A stretch of 64,000 nt of DNA from Planctomycetota bacterium (GTDB lineage Bacteria > Planctomycetota > Phycisphaerae > WQYP01): the NCBI GenBank assembly GCA_021819825.1, contig JAKAEZ010000007.1, positions 1 to 64,000 of the forward strand, given 5' to 3'. Under the pieces are notes generated by a model, which saw only the letters and a list, made by a program, of their open reading frames with translations, did no database searches and was not told where the DNA came from. How positions within the stretch are numbered: the first letter of the stretch is position 1; each line of letters starts with the position of its first letter. The position numbers and the translations under genes were made by a program. Shown here one piece after another: positions 25,551 to 35,255 of this stretch.

Positions 25551-26624
25551 TTACGCGACGATTTCCGGCGACTTTTTTGAACGTTGAAACGTCAGCGACG
25601 GTTCGGTCCCCGGCGCGCCATCAAAACCCGCGGCGGAAAAGGTGGCTACCCAGTGTCCCGGGAAAACCTCATTGAGCGGCGGCATGGCCTGTTTGCAGCG
25701 CTGCCTGGCCTGGCCCTGGCAGTGCGTGCAACGTGGTTCAAAGCGGCAGCCCGGCGGCCAATCCAGCGGACTGGGAACCATACCGGGGATCGCGGGCAGG
25801 CGCTGAAGTTCCTGGTTCAAACGGGGCACACAGGCCAACAGCCCACGGGTATAAGGGTGCAGGGGGTTGGCAAACAATTCATGAACGGCCGCGAATTCAA
25901 CAATTCTTCCGGCATACATAATCGCAACAACATCCGCATTTTCCGCCACAATTCCCAGATCATGCGTAATTAACAGTACCGCCATATTCGTCGCGGCCCG
26001 CACTTCACCCAACAGTTCCAGTATCTGGGCCTGAATGGTGACATCCAGTGCGGTTGTGGGTTCATCGGCAATTAAAAGCGACGGATTGCACGCCAAGGCC
26101 ATGGCTATCATCACGCGCTGCTTCATGCCGCCGGACATCTGATGCGGATAATCGCGCAAACGCCGACCGGCATCAGCCACGCCCACGCGGCGCAGGGCGG
26201 TTTCGGCAATGCCATAGGCCTGCGAATTGGATACTTTCTGGTGCAACTGAATGGCTTCAACAATCTGAAATCCAATGGTGAACACCGGGTTGAGACTGGT
26301 CATGGGTTCCTGAAAAATCATCGCGATTTTTCCACCCCGCACCCGCCGCATCTGCGATTCGGTCATGGATAATAAATCGCGGTTCTCCATGATGATTTGT
26401 CCGCCGACAATGCGCCCTGGTTCAGTCACCAGCCGCATCAACGACAGCGCCGTGACACTTTTTCCGCAACCGCTTTCCCCTACCAAAGCCAAGGTTTGCC
26501 CCGGATAAATTGAAAAGGAAATTCCGTCTACCGCGTTGAATACCCCCGCGGCGGTATTAAACCGCGTGATCAGGTTGCGGACAGTCAACAGCGGTACAAC
26601 GGCAGCGGGAGAATCTTGTACCAT
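25551..26624 (-). CDS. Oligopeptide/dipeptide ABC transporter ATPase (OppD/DppD)
   Basis: This 357-residue ATPase begins at ATG 26624. Its ribosome site (GGAGGT) overlaps the stop of the permease gene before it. Walker [10 protein letters not shown], the SGGMKQR signature, Walker [13 protein letters not shown] and H-loop LITHDL are present. The C-terminal oligo_HPY domain has the usual Cys-rich end ([18 protein letters not shown]). It pairs with the OppF-like protein to power import. Confidence 0.93.
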   Translation of the reverse strand: MVQDSPAAVVPLLTVRNLITRFNTAAGVFNAVDGISFSIYPGQTLALVGESGCGKSVTALSLMRLVTEPGRIVGGQIIMENRDLLSMTESQMRRVRGGKIAMIFQEPMTSLNPVFTIGFQIVEAIQLHQKVSNSQAYGIAETALRRVGVADAGRRLRDYPHQMSGGMKQRVMIAMALACNPSLLIADEPTTALDVTIQAQILELLGEVRAATNMAVLLITHDLGIVAENADVVAIMYAGRIVEFAAVHELFANPLHPYTRGLLACVPRLNQELQRLPAIPGMVPSPLDWPPGCRFEPRCTHCQGQARQRCKQAMPPLNEVFPGHWVATFSAAGFDGAPGTEPSLTFQRSKKSPEIVA

Positions 26625-26629
26625 GGCAT

Positions 26630-27871
26630 TTACCTCCGGCCCATCGTGGTGGGATCAATGGCGTCGCGCAGCGATTCGGCAAAAAGATTAAACGCCAGAA
26701 CCGTAATAAAAATCAACATTCCCGGCCCCAATGCCTGCCACCACCGAAATACGGTTGCCGGATTGCCTGCGGAATTGAGCATGGAACCCCATGAGGCGGT
26801 CGGCGGCTGCACGCCCACACCCAGATAACTTAAAGAAGCTTCAATGGTCACCGCGCCAGCCAAGCCAAAACCGGCGGAAACCAACACCGGTGTAACACCG
26901 TTGGGCAGCATATGTTTGAAAAGCACCCTCCACAGCGGCATACCGGATCCTTGCGCCGCCAAAACATAATCCAAGTTACGAATGCGGAAAAATTCCGCGC
27001 GCAGCAGGCGGGCATAACCCGTCCAGCCGGTAACGCCGATAATGACCATGATATCGAAAATATGTCGCCCATAAACGGCGACAAAGGTGAGGATCAGGAA
27101 AAAGGTGGGTATCGATTCCACCATTTCCACCAGTCTCATCAGGATAATATCAAATATTCCACCAAAATAGCCCGTTAATGCGCCGACAACAATTCCTATG
27201 GCCAAGGCAATTATCTGGCTTACAAACCCTACCCCCATGGCGATACGGGCACCCCAGAGCAAGCGGGAAAGTTCATCGCGCCCGTCTCCATCGGTGCCCA
27301 GCCAATGGCGATGCGATGGATATTGATTGATTAACCCTTTGCTCAACGGCTCCATTTCCGCATAGCCCCATGGCACCGGTGGAAATACAGCGTGCGTGAT
27401 AAGACCATGCCGCGCAAGGCTGCGATAATTAACGGCATCCAGCCGATTATGGTGCAGTGCGGCAATCAACGAGCCGACGATAATGGTAATACCTGTGATC
27501 GCAACAGCGCCAACGCGGCGGCGCATCATGCGTTGCACCTTAGGAAGCCGATGGGACAGGCTTATAACAACGCCCTGCGCGCCTAAGGCCGCCGCCACAA
27601 CCAATAAAATCCAGCTCACGGTGCTAAGGTCGCGGAACAACGGATATTCCCGCATGGCGGCATGGCCGGCGGTTGCTGGAACGATGCAGGTGTAAGGCTG
27701 TCCGTTGGCAATGAACGGTACCAACAGCGCGATCAGCACCAATACCGCCAAGTAAGCGGCGCACAGCCGCACCAGCAGCGGACGAAACAATCGTACCGCC
27801 ACCCAGCCCCAATAGGGTCGCGGGGCGGACAGCGCGGGCTGGTCCATCGGCGAAAGTGTCAGATCAGTCAT
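26630..27871 (-). CDS. OppC-type ABC permease with enlarged N-terminus
   Basis: This 413-residue permease is longer than the usual 280-320. The first membrane segment ([14 protein letters not shown]) is followed by an extra stretch with two more hydrophobic segments ([34 protein letters not shown]) before the conserved core ([22 protein letters not shown] and the EAA loop [19 protein letters not shown]). Its start overlaps the end of the OppB gene by 8 nt. It forms the channel with OppB. Confidence 0.9.
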   Translation of the reverse strand: MTDLTLSPMDQPALSAPRPYWGWVAVRLFRPLLVRLCAAYLAVLVLIALLVPFIANGQPYTCIVPATAGHAAMREYPLFRDLSTVSWILLVVAAALGAQGVVISLSHRLPKVQRMMRRRVGAVAITGITIIVGSLIAALHHNRLDAVNYRSLARHGLITHAVFPPVPWGYAEMEPLSKGLINQYPSHRHWLGTDGDGRDELSRLLWGARIAMGVGFVSQIIALAIGIVVGALTGYFGGIFDIILMRLVEMVESIPTFFLILTFVAVYGRHIFDIMVIIGVTGWTGYARLLRAEFFRIRNLDYVLAAQGSGMPLWRVLFKHMLPNGVTPVLVSAGFGLAGAVTIEASLSYLGVGVQPPTASWGSMLNSAGNPATVFRWWQALGPGMLIFITVLAFNLFAESLRDAIDPTTMGRR

Positions 27872-28874
27872 AGATCACCCGCGGATCAGCCAAGTGATAA
27901 CATATATCCACAGCTAGATAAGATAACAGTGTCAGCACCGACCCCACCAGGGCCAAATCCTGAATCACCGGCAGATCACGGGACAACGTTGAGGTATAGG
28001 CGAGGCGGCCCATGCCGTTGATGGAAAAAATCTGCTCAATAATGACCGACCCGCCCAGCAATCCCGGCAGCGACATTCCCGTGAGGGTTATCAGATTCAG
28101 CAGGCTGTTGCGAAATACGTGCCGCACCAATACGGTGGACTCCGGCAACCCCTTGGCCCGGGCGGTACGCACATAATCCTGCTGCAGATTTTCAAGTATT
28201 GATCCGCGAATCTGTTTACTTAAAAAGGCGAATCCGCCATACACTGAACAGACAATCGGCAGCACAATATGATAAAGATAATCGGCAATGTAACGGAAAT
28301 AGGTCATATCTCCGGTATTGGTTGAATGCAGGCCCGCCGACGGAAACCAATTGAAATATTGAGGATTGGCAAAAAACCCCAACAACGTGGATCCTAACCA
28401 TATAACGGGAAGGGAATACAGCGCCAGCGAAAAAAAGCCGTATCCTCGATCAATCAATCGCCCCTGATTCAGAGCCGTTATCAGGCCCCCCGGAAGGGAT
28501 ACCAGATAAATAACCGCCATGGCGATGGCATTGATGGTCAGTGTCACGGGCAGGCGTTGCTCAATGAGCGTCAGCACCGGTTCCTGATAGACAATCGACG
28601 TGCCGAGGTGTCCCTCGCAGGTGCTTTTAAGCCAGAGAATATATTGCATGACCAGATTGATGGGGTGGCCATTTTTATCCACCAGATGCAGACGACGTTC
28701 CATGATCTGCTGTTCCTGCTTCTGGGCCTGGCGAGACTGCATAATGCCGGCGGAAAATTGCCCGCCCCCCGTTGTCAGGCCCGGGGCAAACCGCACCACG
28801 GCAAACAGCATAAAAGTCATGCCCAAAAGGGTGGGAATCATCAGCAGCAAGCGGCGGATAATATAGGTTGTCAT
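27864..28874 (-). CDS. OppB-type ABC permease
   Basis: This 336-residue permease begins TTYIIRRLLLMIPTLLGMTF, the standard OppB/DppB N-terminus. A periplasmic segment and five further hydrophobic helices follow. The EAA motif region is YVRTARAKGLPESTVLVRHVFRN. It overlaps the OppC gene by 8 nt, which indicates coupled translation. Confidence 0.92.
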   Translation of the reverse strand: MTTYIIRRLLLMIPTLLGMTFMLFAVVRFAPGLTTGGGQFSAGIMQSRQAQKQEQQIMERRLHLVDKNGHPINLVMQYILWLKSTCEGHLGTSIVYQEPVLTLIEQRLPVTLTINAIAMAVIYLVSLPGGLITALNQGRLIDRGYGFFSLALYSLPVIWLGSTLLGFFANPQYFNWFPSAGLHSTNTGDMTYFRYIADYLYHIVLPIVCSVYGGFAFLSKQIRGSILENLQQDYVRTARAKGLPESTVLVRHVFRNSLLNLITLTGMSLPGLLGGSVIIEQIFSINGMGRLAYTSTLSRDLPVIQDLALVGSVLTLLSYLAVDICYHLADPRVIYD

Positions 28875-28926
28875 GCCTGAATTCCATCTTGGTGCTTCGA
28901 CCGCGTCAGCCTGGCAGCCGTGATAC

Positions 28927-30783
28927 TCACTGATACTTCTGAAGTTTTAACGGTACAAACCAGTTCGCCTCCAGCGGCCCGAACTTGCCCACCGGGGCGG
29001 TATTGTGGAAACGCTCATTGATAAACATCAGCGCATCCGAGGTAAATAAGAACATATAGGGCTGCTCATGGTACACAATGGCTTGAAATTTATGCCAGAT
29101 GGCCATGCGTTTGGCCGTATTCATTTCGCGCCGGCCTTCGGAAATAAGCTTATCCGCCTGTGCATTGTCAAAATCGCCGGCATTACTGCCCTTGTCGGCG
29201 TAAGAGGCGGAATCCCAAATCTGATAGGGATCATTTTCTATGCCGCCGCTCCACCCCAGAAAAAACGAAGAGAACTGGCGGTCATCAATTTTTTCAATCA
29301 TCACGGAAAATTCCAGCGGTTGCACGCTCATATCAATGCCGGCTTTGGCAAATTGCTGCTTCATATAAACGCAGATTTTCTGAATCAGCGGATCACGCGA
29401 AGGCAACAGTATCTGAAACTTAAAAGCTTTGCCATCCCGATGCAGGATGCCGTCGGTTCCCATTTTCCAGCCGGCCCGCCGCAAAAGCACTCGGGCCTTG
29501 GCCGGGTCATAGGCAATGGGTTTAATATTTGGATTATTCTGCGGAGAAAGCGGATTAAACGGACCGGTCATCGGCTGGGCCAGCCCATACATAAAGGTTT
29601 TAATAATGGCGTTGCGATCCACGAGCATACACAGCGCGGTTCGGGTAAGACGATCCTTAAATTCCGGCTTTTTGAGATTCCAGCACACAAACTCGTAACC
29701 CGCCGCCGGGGTCAGGAATTTGTAGCAGTGATGGGTTTGCGTAAATTTCGGTTGCTTGATGTATTTAACCCACTGCGACGGCTCCGGAGGATCGGTATCC
29801 AACTGCCCACCGAGAAACGCCTGCAAGGCCGCCTGGGGATTCTGGATAACGCGATAAATAATGCGATTGAATGTGGGCAGCGGTCCCCAGTAACGCGGGT
29901 TACGCACCAGCACAATTTCACCGCTGGTCCATTTATCAAACATATACGGCCCGCTGCCTACCAGCAATCGGCCGCGTTTGTTGAACTGGCCGGCTTTTTT
30001 AAATTTGTAGACGCTTTCCGGCAATATGCTTAATCCCCCCACCACTTCCAGCGATTTAAAATACGGATGCTTAAAGGTAAAAATGACGGTATGTTTGCCG
30101 ACGGTCCGGCAGGATTTCACATCATTAAAGTAAACCCGCTGGGGCGCGTCATCTACGCCGGGGTTCATCATCGTGTTATAGCTGAACAGCACGTCCTGCG
30201 CGGTAACGGGGTGCCCATTGCTGAAACACGCCCGGCGGCGGATTTTGAACGTGATCTTCAGGCCATTGGGAGACACGCGGTAGCTTCGGGCCAGCCAAGG
30301 CTCCCATTTCAATGTGACTGGATCGCGCGAAAGCAATGATTCCTGAACCCAGCCTTGCACGACGGTAGCACCCTCATCACGCGCGACAAAGGGCGTTAAG
30401 GTCCGTGGCTGTTCACCAAGGTTTTCCACCAACCAATCACCACGGGCGTAATCCGGAAGCGAATACGGATTGTGCGGCAGCAACGGCGGATTGGGGTAAC
30501 AGACATAACGTGTTCCATCCGGCAGGGTTTCACGAATGTCTTTTTGCGAGGTCTTTGCGGTTTGCCCGGCACCGGATTGTATCCGCAGGCCATGGCGCAC
30601 AATTTGCTGCAGCAGTTGCGTCTGCGCCAACTGTTGTTCATTGAGAGTTTTTATCTGACTGGATAATGCAATGACCTGCTTATTAACATAATTGAATTGC
30701 CCCATCGCCAGGACCGCGGCACCAATAATCAGCAGCAATAGAACAGTGAAAATGAAATCTTTGAGCGTAAATCGATTATCCAT
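28927..30783 (-). CDS. Family 5 peptide-binding protein, membrane anchored
   Basis: This is a 618-residue extracellular solute-binding protein. In place of a lipoprotein signal it has an N-terminal membrane segment (FIFTVLLLLIIGAAVLAM) and then a predicted coiled coil (about 33-65, Gln/Leu-rich). The binding domain (SBP_bac_5) follows, with VQGWVQESLLSRDPVTLKWEPWLARSY, KITFKIRRRACFSNG and VGSGPYMFDKW. No lipobox Cys is seen, so the protein is probably held in the membrane by its uncleaved helix. It lies between two permease genes. Confidence 0.9.
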   Translation of the reverse strand: MDNRFTLKDFIFTVLLLLIIGAAVLAMGQFNYVNKQVIALSSQIKTLNEQQLAQTQLLQQIVRHGLRIQSGAGQTAKTSQKDIRETLPDGTRYVCYPNPPLLPHNPYSLPDYARGDWLVENLGEQPRTLTPFVARDEGATVVQGWVQESLLSRDPVTLKWEPWLARSYRVSPNGLKITFKIRRRACFSNGHPVTAQDVLFSYNTMMNPGVDDAPQRVYFNDVKSCRTVGKHTVIFTFKHPYFKSLEVVGGLSILPESVYKFKKAGQFNKRGRLLVGSGPYMFDKWTSGEIVLVRNPRYWGPLPTFNRIIYRVIQNPQAALQAFLGGQLDTDPPEPSQWVKYIKQPKFTQTHHCYKFLTPAAGYEFVCWNLKKPEFKDRLTRTALCMLVDRNAIIKTFMYGLAQPMTGPFNPLSPQNNPNIKPIAYDPAKARVLLRRAGWKMGTDGILHRDGKAFKFQILLPSRDPLIQKICVYMKQQFAKAGIDMSVQPLEFSVMIEKIDDRQFSSFFLGWSGGIENDPYQIWDSASYADKGSNAGDFDNAQADKLISEGRREMNTAKRMAIWHKFQAIVYHEQPYMFLFTSDALMFINERFHNTAPVGKFGPLEANWFVPLKLQKYQ

Positions 30784-30848
30784 TGATTCACCTGCTTACA
30801 CCGCGCCGGCCGGAACGGGCCGATCACACCATTTATACGCCGTGAATT

Positions 30849-31796
30849 CTATCGCGTTCGCACGTCCAATGCATCGCGCAGGGCGTCACCGAGAAAATTT
30901 AAGCATAACAGCGCCAGCGTCAAGCCCACGCATGGCCAGGTAATTAGCCACCATTGCGTATGGATCGGGTTGATCGCCTCCACGCCCGACGCCGCCAGAT
31001 TTCCCCATGTCGGCACCGGTGGCTGAACTCCCAACCCCAGAAAACTCAAAAATGATTCGGCCAAAATCGCATTGGGCACGGTCAGAGCGGCATACACCGC
31101 GACCGAACCGATCAGATTGGGCAGGATATGCCGCAGCAAAATGCGCGATGGTTTGGCACCGGTAGCGCGCGCCGCTTCCACATACGGCTGATTGACCAGG
31201 CTCATAGTCTGGCTGCGAATCACCCGCGCCATGGTCAGCCAGCTTACACCCCCGATGCCCACCAGCACCACCACAATTCCCGCCAGGCCCTGGGCGTGCG
31301 GCAATGCCAGTGCGTTGAAAAAATGCGAGATCCGGTCTACCAAGGCCACCCGCAGCAGAATCACCAGCAGTATGTAGGGTAAACCATAGAGCACATCCAC
31401 GCCGCGCATCAGCAGCGCATCCAGCCGGCCGCCCACATATCCGGAAACCAGCCCGACCGTTAAACCAATTCCCACCGCAACCAGCGCCGAAAATATCCCA
31501 ATCAGCAGAGAAATGGCTCCGCCCAGCAAAAACCGCGAAAGCAAATCCCGCCCCAGCGTATCGGTGCCCATCCAATGCTGCCACGACGGCGGCTCCAGCG
31601 CCTGCCGGAGGTCCTGATGATTGAAGGTATGCAGTGTCCAGGGCAATGATCCGTAGCAGGCCAGCACAAAGAAGCACAAGCCAATAAATCCCGCAACCGC
31701 CAGACGATTGGCTAAAAAGCGATCCAGCGCCAGGCGCAACGGTGACCGCGGGGCAGCCGGGCTGTGGTGACGCATGGGTAATTCAATGCTGCTCAT
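30849..31796 (-). CDS. Second OppC-type ABC permease
   Basis: This 315-residue permease of the usual OppC length has HWMGTDTLGRDLLSRFLLGG, the EAA loop PYVEAARATGAKPSRILLRHIL and a C-terminal FLSFLGLGVQPPVPTWG. It is the first gene of the leftward operon. With the other OppC (26630) and one OppB, the operon encodes three permeases. Whether both OppC proteins share OppB, or one is spare, cannot be decided from the sequence. Confidence 0.9.
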   Translation of the reverse strand: MSSIELPMRHHSPAAPRSPLRLALDRFLANRLAVAGFIGLCFFVLACYGSLPWTLHTFNHQDLRQALEPPSWQHWMGTDTLGRDLLSRFLLGGAISLLIGIFSALVAVGIGLTVGLVSGYVGGRLDALLMRGVDVLYGLPYILLVILLRVALVDRISHFFNALALPHAQGLAGIVVVLVGIGGVSWLTMARVIRSQTMSLVNQPYVEAARATGAKPSRILLRHILPNLIGSVAVYAALTVPNAILAESFLSFLGLGVQPPVPTWGNLAASGVEAINPIHTQWWLITWPCVGLTLALLCLNFLGDALRDALDVRTR

Positions 31797-31842
31797 ACGC
31801 GCCGCACGCTTATGAAAATATTACCCCGGGGGCCGGTCTGAA

Positions 31843-33129
31843 TTAACGCTGATCCAGAGGCACATAGTGGCGATCCACCGGCCCCGTATATATCTGCCGG
31901 GGCCGCGCGATTTTGGATGCCGGATCATCATGCTGTTCCTTCCAATGGGCGATCCATCCCGGCAGTCGCCCGATGGCGAAGAGCACCGTAAACATATTGG
32001 TTGGAATGCCCATCGCCCGCATAATCATGCCGCTGTAAAAATCGACATTGGGATACAGTTTTCGGGCGACAAAATATTCATCCTTGAGAGCCAGCTCTTC
32101 GAGCTTCCGGGCAATGTCCAAAAGCGGGTCTTTGACATTAAGTTTCTTCAGCACGCGCTCACAAACGCTTTGCAGCATTTTGGCCCGTGGGTCATAATTT
32201 TTATACACCCGATGACCAAAGCCCATCAGACGGATGTTGTTATCCTTCTTTTTGGATAGCTCGATATATTTTTCCGCCGTCATGCCGCCGGCATGAATTT
32301 TCTCCAGCATGTCCAGCACTTCCACATTGGCTCCGCCGTGCAGCGGCCCCCATAAAGCGCACACGCCCGCGGCACAACTGGCAAACAAATTAGCCTTGCT
32401 GCTGCCCACCATGCGCACCGTGCTTGTGGAGCAGTTTTGTTCATGATCCGCGTGGAGAATAAAAATCAAATTCAGCGCATCTTCAATTTCCTGATCCACC
32501 AGATGCTGTTGATACGGCATGGAGAACATCATGTGCAGAAAATTGGCGCAATACCGTAATTTGGGATCCGCATAAATGTAGGGTAAACCATTAACACGCC
32601 GATAGGTAAAGGCCGCGATAGTTCTGATTTTGCTGATCAGCCGCGCGGCGGCAACTTCCAGCAATACTTCATCATCCAGTGAATATAGTTCCGAGTGAAA
32701 ACATCCCAGCGTGTTAATCATGGCCGAAGTAATAGCCATCGGCGGCGCGGTAATGGGGAATCCTTCAAACGTATGCTTCATCGCTTCATGCAGGTGCGCA
32801 TTGGCGGTGAGACGATCGCTGAATCGGTCTTTTTCCACTTTATTTGGCAGGCGGCCAAAAATCAGCAGCCAGGCAACTTCAATAAAATTCGGATGATTGG
32901 CAAATTCCTCAATGGGAATGCCCCGATACCGCAAAATACCTTTGTCCCCATCAATATAGGTAATCGCACTTTGACACGACCCAGTGTTGCCGTAGCCGGG
33001 ATCCAGCGTGATCAAACCCGTATCCGATCGCAGGCGACTGATATCAATACCGCGTTCATGTTCGGTTCCCGTGACCAGGGGATATTGGTAGGTTTTTCCA
33101 TCAAGGGAAAGTTGAATTGAATCTGCCAT
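31843..33129 (-). CDS. gltA: Citrate synthase
   Basis: This 428-residue type II citrate synthase condenses oxaloacetate and acetyl-CoA, the first step of the TCA cycle. Its marks are GILRYRGIPIEEFA near residue 65, the substrate-binding HADHEQNCSTSTVR and GPLHGGANVEVLDML, and the catalytic region FGHRVYKNYDPRAKML. AAGGA precedes the ATG. Transcription is leftward with no clear operon partner. The length and motifs are complete. Confidence 0.97.
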   Translation of the reverse strand: MADSIQLSLDGKTYQYPLVTGTEHERGIDISRLRSDTGLITLDPGYGNTGSCQSAITYIDGDKGILRYRGIPIEEFANHPNFIEVAWLLIFGRLPNKVEKDRFSDRLTANAHLHEAMKHTFEGFPITAPPMAITSAMINTLGCFHSELYSLDDEVLLEVAAARLISKIRTIAAFTYRRVNGLPYIYADPKLRYCANFLHMMFSMPYQQHLVDQEIEDALNLIFILHADHEQNCSTSTVRMVGSSKANLFASCAAGVCALWGPLHGGANVEVLDMLEKIHAGGMTAEKYIELSKKKDNNIRLMGFGHRVYKNYDPRAKMLQSVCERVLKKLNVKDPLLDIARKLEELALKDEYFVARKLYPNVDFYSGMIMRAMGIPTNMFTVLFAIGRLPGWIAHWKEQHDDPASKIARPRQIYTGPVDRHYVPLDQR

Positions 33130-33256
33130 GCGAAGTCCTTTTACCTCATCGTGTCACTCCTGCCCGCACAGAATATTACACAATTTTTTCCCATTTGGCG
33201 AACTCCGCATCGTTTTTCAATTCCCGCGCACCACGTCCATACTATCACCCCGCAAA

Positions 33257-33298
33257 TTAACTCAATGCGGCAGCGTTGAGTTTTTCGCGGAATAGGGT
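33257..33298. repeat. Hairpin repeat, copy 1
   Basis: AACTCAA and TTGAGTT form a 7-bp stem around a GC-rich loop, followed by TTTTTCGCGG. The 42-nt unit matches 33393-33434 with four mismatches by eye. Confidence 0.7.
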
Positions 33299-33392
33299 CC
33301 GCTGACACGGCACGCGTAGCCGCGTCGCGCCGGGCACAGTACGCGCCACACGGGAAAAAGGTGCCAAGTTCGCATCCACCCGTGACCGGCCG

Positions 33393-33434
33393 TTAGCTCA
33401 ATGCGGCAGCGTTGAGTTTTCCGCGGAATGGGGT
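33393..33434. repeat. Hairpin repeat, copy 2
   Basis: Second copy of the 33257 unit (CTCAATGC-GGCA-GCGTTGAG, then TTTTCCGCGG). The copies are 95 nt apart in direct orientation. Confidence 0.7.
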
Positions 33435-33493
33435 TTGTTGGCACGGTGCATTTCCGCCCGTCGCAAATGGAAAATGCGATTGCCAGGGAGTGA

Positions 33494-34720
33494 TTACGGT
33501 ATTCCAAACTCCCCATGCGCCAGTTTCAACAGCAACAGCGCCGTCAGTTTCGCCCGCTGCGCCAGGGTTGAAATAGTGATCTGCTCGGCAGAACTGTGGA
33601 TACCAGTACCCACCGGCCCCAATGTGTCAATTGTCGGCAGCCCCGCCGCGGATAAACGATTTCCATCGCAGGCACCGCCGCTTTCACGCCAGGTGACAGG
33701 CATATTAAGTTGCCTTGAGCATTCGGCCGCGCGATTAAACCACCGTGCATGCGCATCATCAAGAATTCTCGGCGGCGCATGAAATTCACCGTGCAGGTCA
33801 ACGGTGATACCGTCCAACTGGTCTGCCTGTCTGATAATGGCATCAAGCTGCTGACGGATTTCCTGTTGTTGTTGCGGCAACCGACAACGGATGTTGACTC
33901 GGGCAATCGCCAGGTCCGGCACAATGTTCAACGCTCCGCCACCCTCAATGCGGCCAATGTTCACCGTTATGTCCGGTTGCCGATCATTAAGCTTATTTAC
34001 CGCCAGAATGATATGCGACAAAGCGACGGTCGCACTGCGGCCCGCGGAGAAGTCCCTGCCGGCATGGGCCGCTTTTCCTCTTACGACAAAAACAAAATTA
34101 CCTGAACCCTTCCGTGCCCCCACCAGGCTGCCATCCGGCAACGCGGGTTCAAAAAGCAACGCCAGAGTTTTCCCTTTGGCCGCATCCAGAAACAGCGAAG
34201 CCGAGCCAGGAGAGCCAAGTTCCTCATCCGGATTCAGCAGCACTTCCCAGCCGATGTTGACCGCCCCGGATGATTGCTCCATCGCCTCCAATGCGACAAG
34301 CATGACAGCCAATCCGCCCTTGGCATCTGCTACACCCGGCCCGCAGAGGGTCTGCGAGTCAATGCGCTGCACCTGTTGAAATGGACTGTTCGCTGGGTAC
34401 ACCGTGTCAAAATGAATCCCCAACAATACCTGCAACGGCAGTTGCGGACGAGCCTTCATGGACAAAACCGGCCCCAGCGGAACCGCGACCATGCGGCCAT
34501 CGGCCCCAACGATTTGTCGCGGCGGCAGCGCGACGCGATTAAGCGGTTGTCCCAATACGGCAAACGCATCCATCAGCACTTCGGCCATGCGGTTAAGACC
34601 GGCGATGTTGCTACTGCCGGAATTGATGGCCGCCCATTGCGAGACCAGCATTTCCATGCGCGGTTGCTGGGCGTCAATCCAGGCCAGTATCGGTGCGTAA
34701 TCCGCCATCAAAGCGCTCAT
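33494..34720 (-). CDS. M20 family metallopeptidase
   Basis: This is a 408-residue zinc peptidase of the glutamate carboxypeptidase/ArgE type. The metal ligands are visible: His-Asp in GIHFDTVYP, Asp in GPGVADAKGG, Glu-Glu in NPDEELGSPGS and the late His in TGIHSSAEQ. The dimerisation domain lies between (KGSGNFVFVVRGKAAHAGRDF). No signal peptide is visible, so it is probably cytoplasmic and cleaves a C-terminal amino acid from a small peptide or acyl-amino acid. The start codon could also be the ATG at 34708. Confidence 0.9.
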   Translation of the reverse strand: MSALMADYAPILAWIDAQQPRMEMLVSQWAAINSGSSNIAGLNRMAEVLMDAFAVLGQPLNRVALPPRQIVGADGRMVAVPLGPVLSMKARPQLPLQVLLGIHFDTVYPANSPFQQVQRIDSQTLCGPGVADAKGGLAVMLVALEAMEQSSGAVNIGWEVLLNPDEELGSPGSASLFLDAAKGKTLALLFEPALPDGSLVGARKGSGNFVFVVRGKAAHAGRDFSAGRSATVALSHIILAVNKLNDRQPDITVNIGRIEGGGALNIVPDLAIARVNIRCRLPQQQQEIRQQLDAIIRQADQLDGITVDLHGEFHAPPRILDDAHARWFNRAAECSRQLNMPVTWRESGGACDGNRLSAAGLPTIDTLGPVGTGIHSSAEQITISTLAQRAKLTALLLLKLAHGEFGIP

Positions 34721-34754
34721 AATACGTTAAATCGGATCCCCGGATCAATGCGAA

Positions 34755-35255
34755 TCAATGCTGATCTTGCCTGCGGTGCCCGCGATCACCCCCGGGGCCG
34801 CGCCGTTCGGGAGCGCCCCGCGGCGGATGCGGCAGCCCACCGGGACGCGGACCATGCCAGAACCGCGCCTGCTGCGGCGGATGTCCCGGATAATAGCGCC
34901 AATGATTATCCGGTCCCCGGTAATAATACACATGGCGATCCGGATCAAAATAATAATTGAATCCCACAACCGGTGCCGGTTGAGGCAAAAACCGGGGTGC
35001 CGGACCACGCCAGAATACAGCTCCGGGCGGCGGTGGCGAAGGACAATAGCGCCAACCGTAACTGGGGTAATAACAATAATATGCCTGAAGTTCCGGGTCA
35101 TAATAATACTCATAGGCATACGGACCGGGTTGCTGCACCACAACGCCGCCCCGCCAATATCCCCCCTCCCAATAACTGCCGCAGCCACCCAGCATCATGG
35201 CTCCAATCCCCATGACTATGAATGGAAAAATCCGTTTTATCTGTTTTGTCCACAT
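34755..35255 (-). CDS. Pro/Tyr/Gly-rich lipoprotein
   Basis: This 166-residue protein starts MWTKQIKRIFPFIVMGIG at 35255, preceded by AAGGA. A hydrophobic segment ends in a lipobox (LGGC), so it should be lipidated. The mature part is made of loose repeats rich in Tyr, Pro, Trp and Arg (for example YYYDPELQAYYCYYP and YYFDPDRHVYYYRGP) and ends in a Gly/Arg/Pro-rich tail. It resembles envelope proteins of unknown function in related genomes. No catalytic residues are evident. Confidence 0.7.
   Translation of the reverse strand: MWTKQIKRIFPFIVMGIGAMMLGGCGSYWEGGYWRGGVVVQQPGPYAYEYYYDPELQAYYCYYPSYGWRYCPSPPPPGAVFWRGPAPRFLPQPAPVVGFNYYFDPDRHVYYYRGPDNHWRYYPGHPPQQARFWHGPRPGGLPHPPRGAPERRGPGGDRGHRRQDQH

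Larger units (their letters stand above)
33130..33493. other. Intergenic region with a duplicated hairpin
   Basis: No gene. A 42-nt unit occurs at 33257-33298 and again at 33393-33434. Each has inverted arms CTCAA...TTGAG around GCGGCAGC, followed by a T-run and CGCGGAAT. Confidence 0.5.

Noticed and set aside
33257-33434. CRISPR-like array
   Set aside because: There are only two units with a 95-nt gap and no cas genes. The units are hairpin repeats, not CRISPR repeats.
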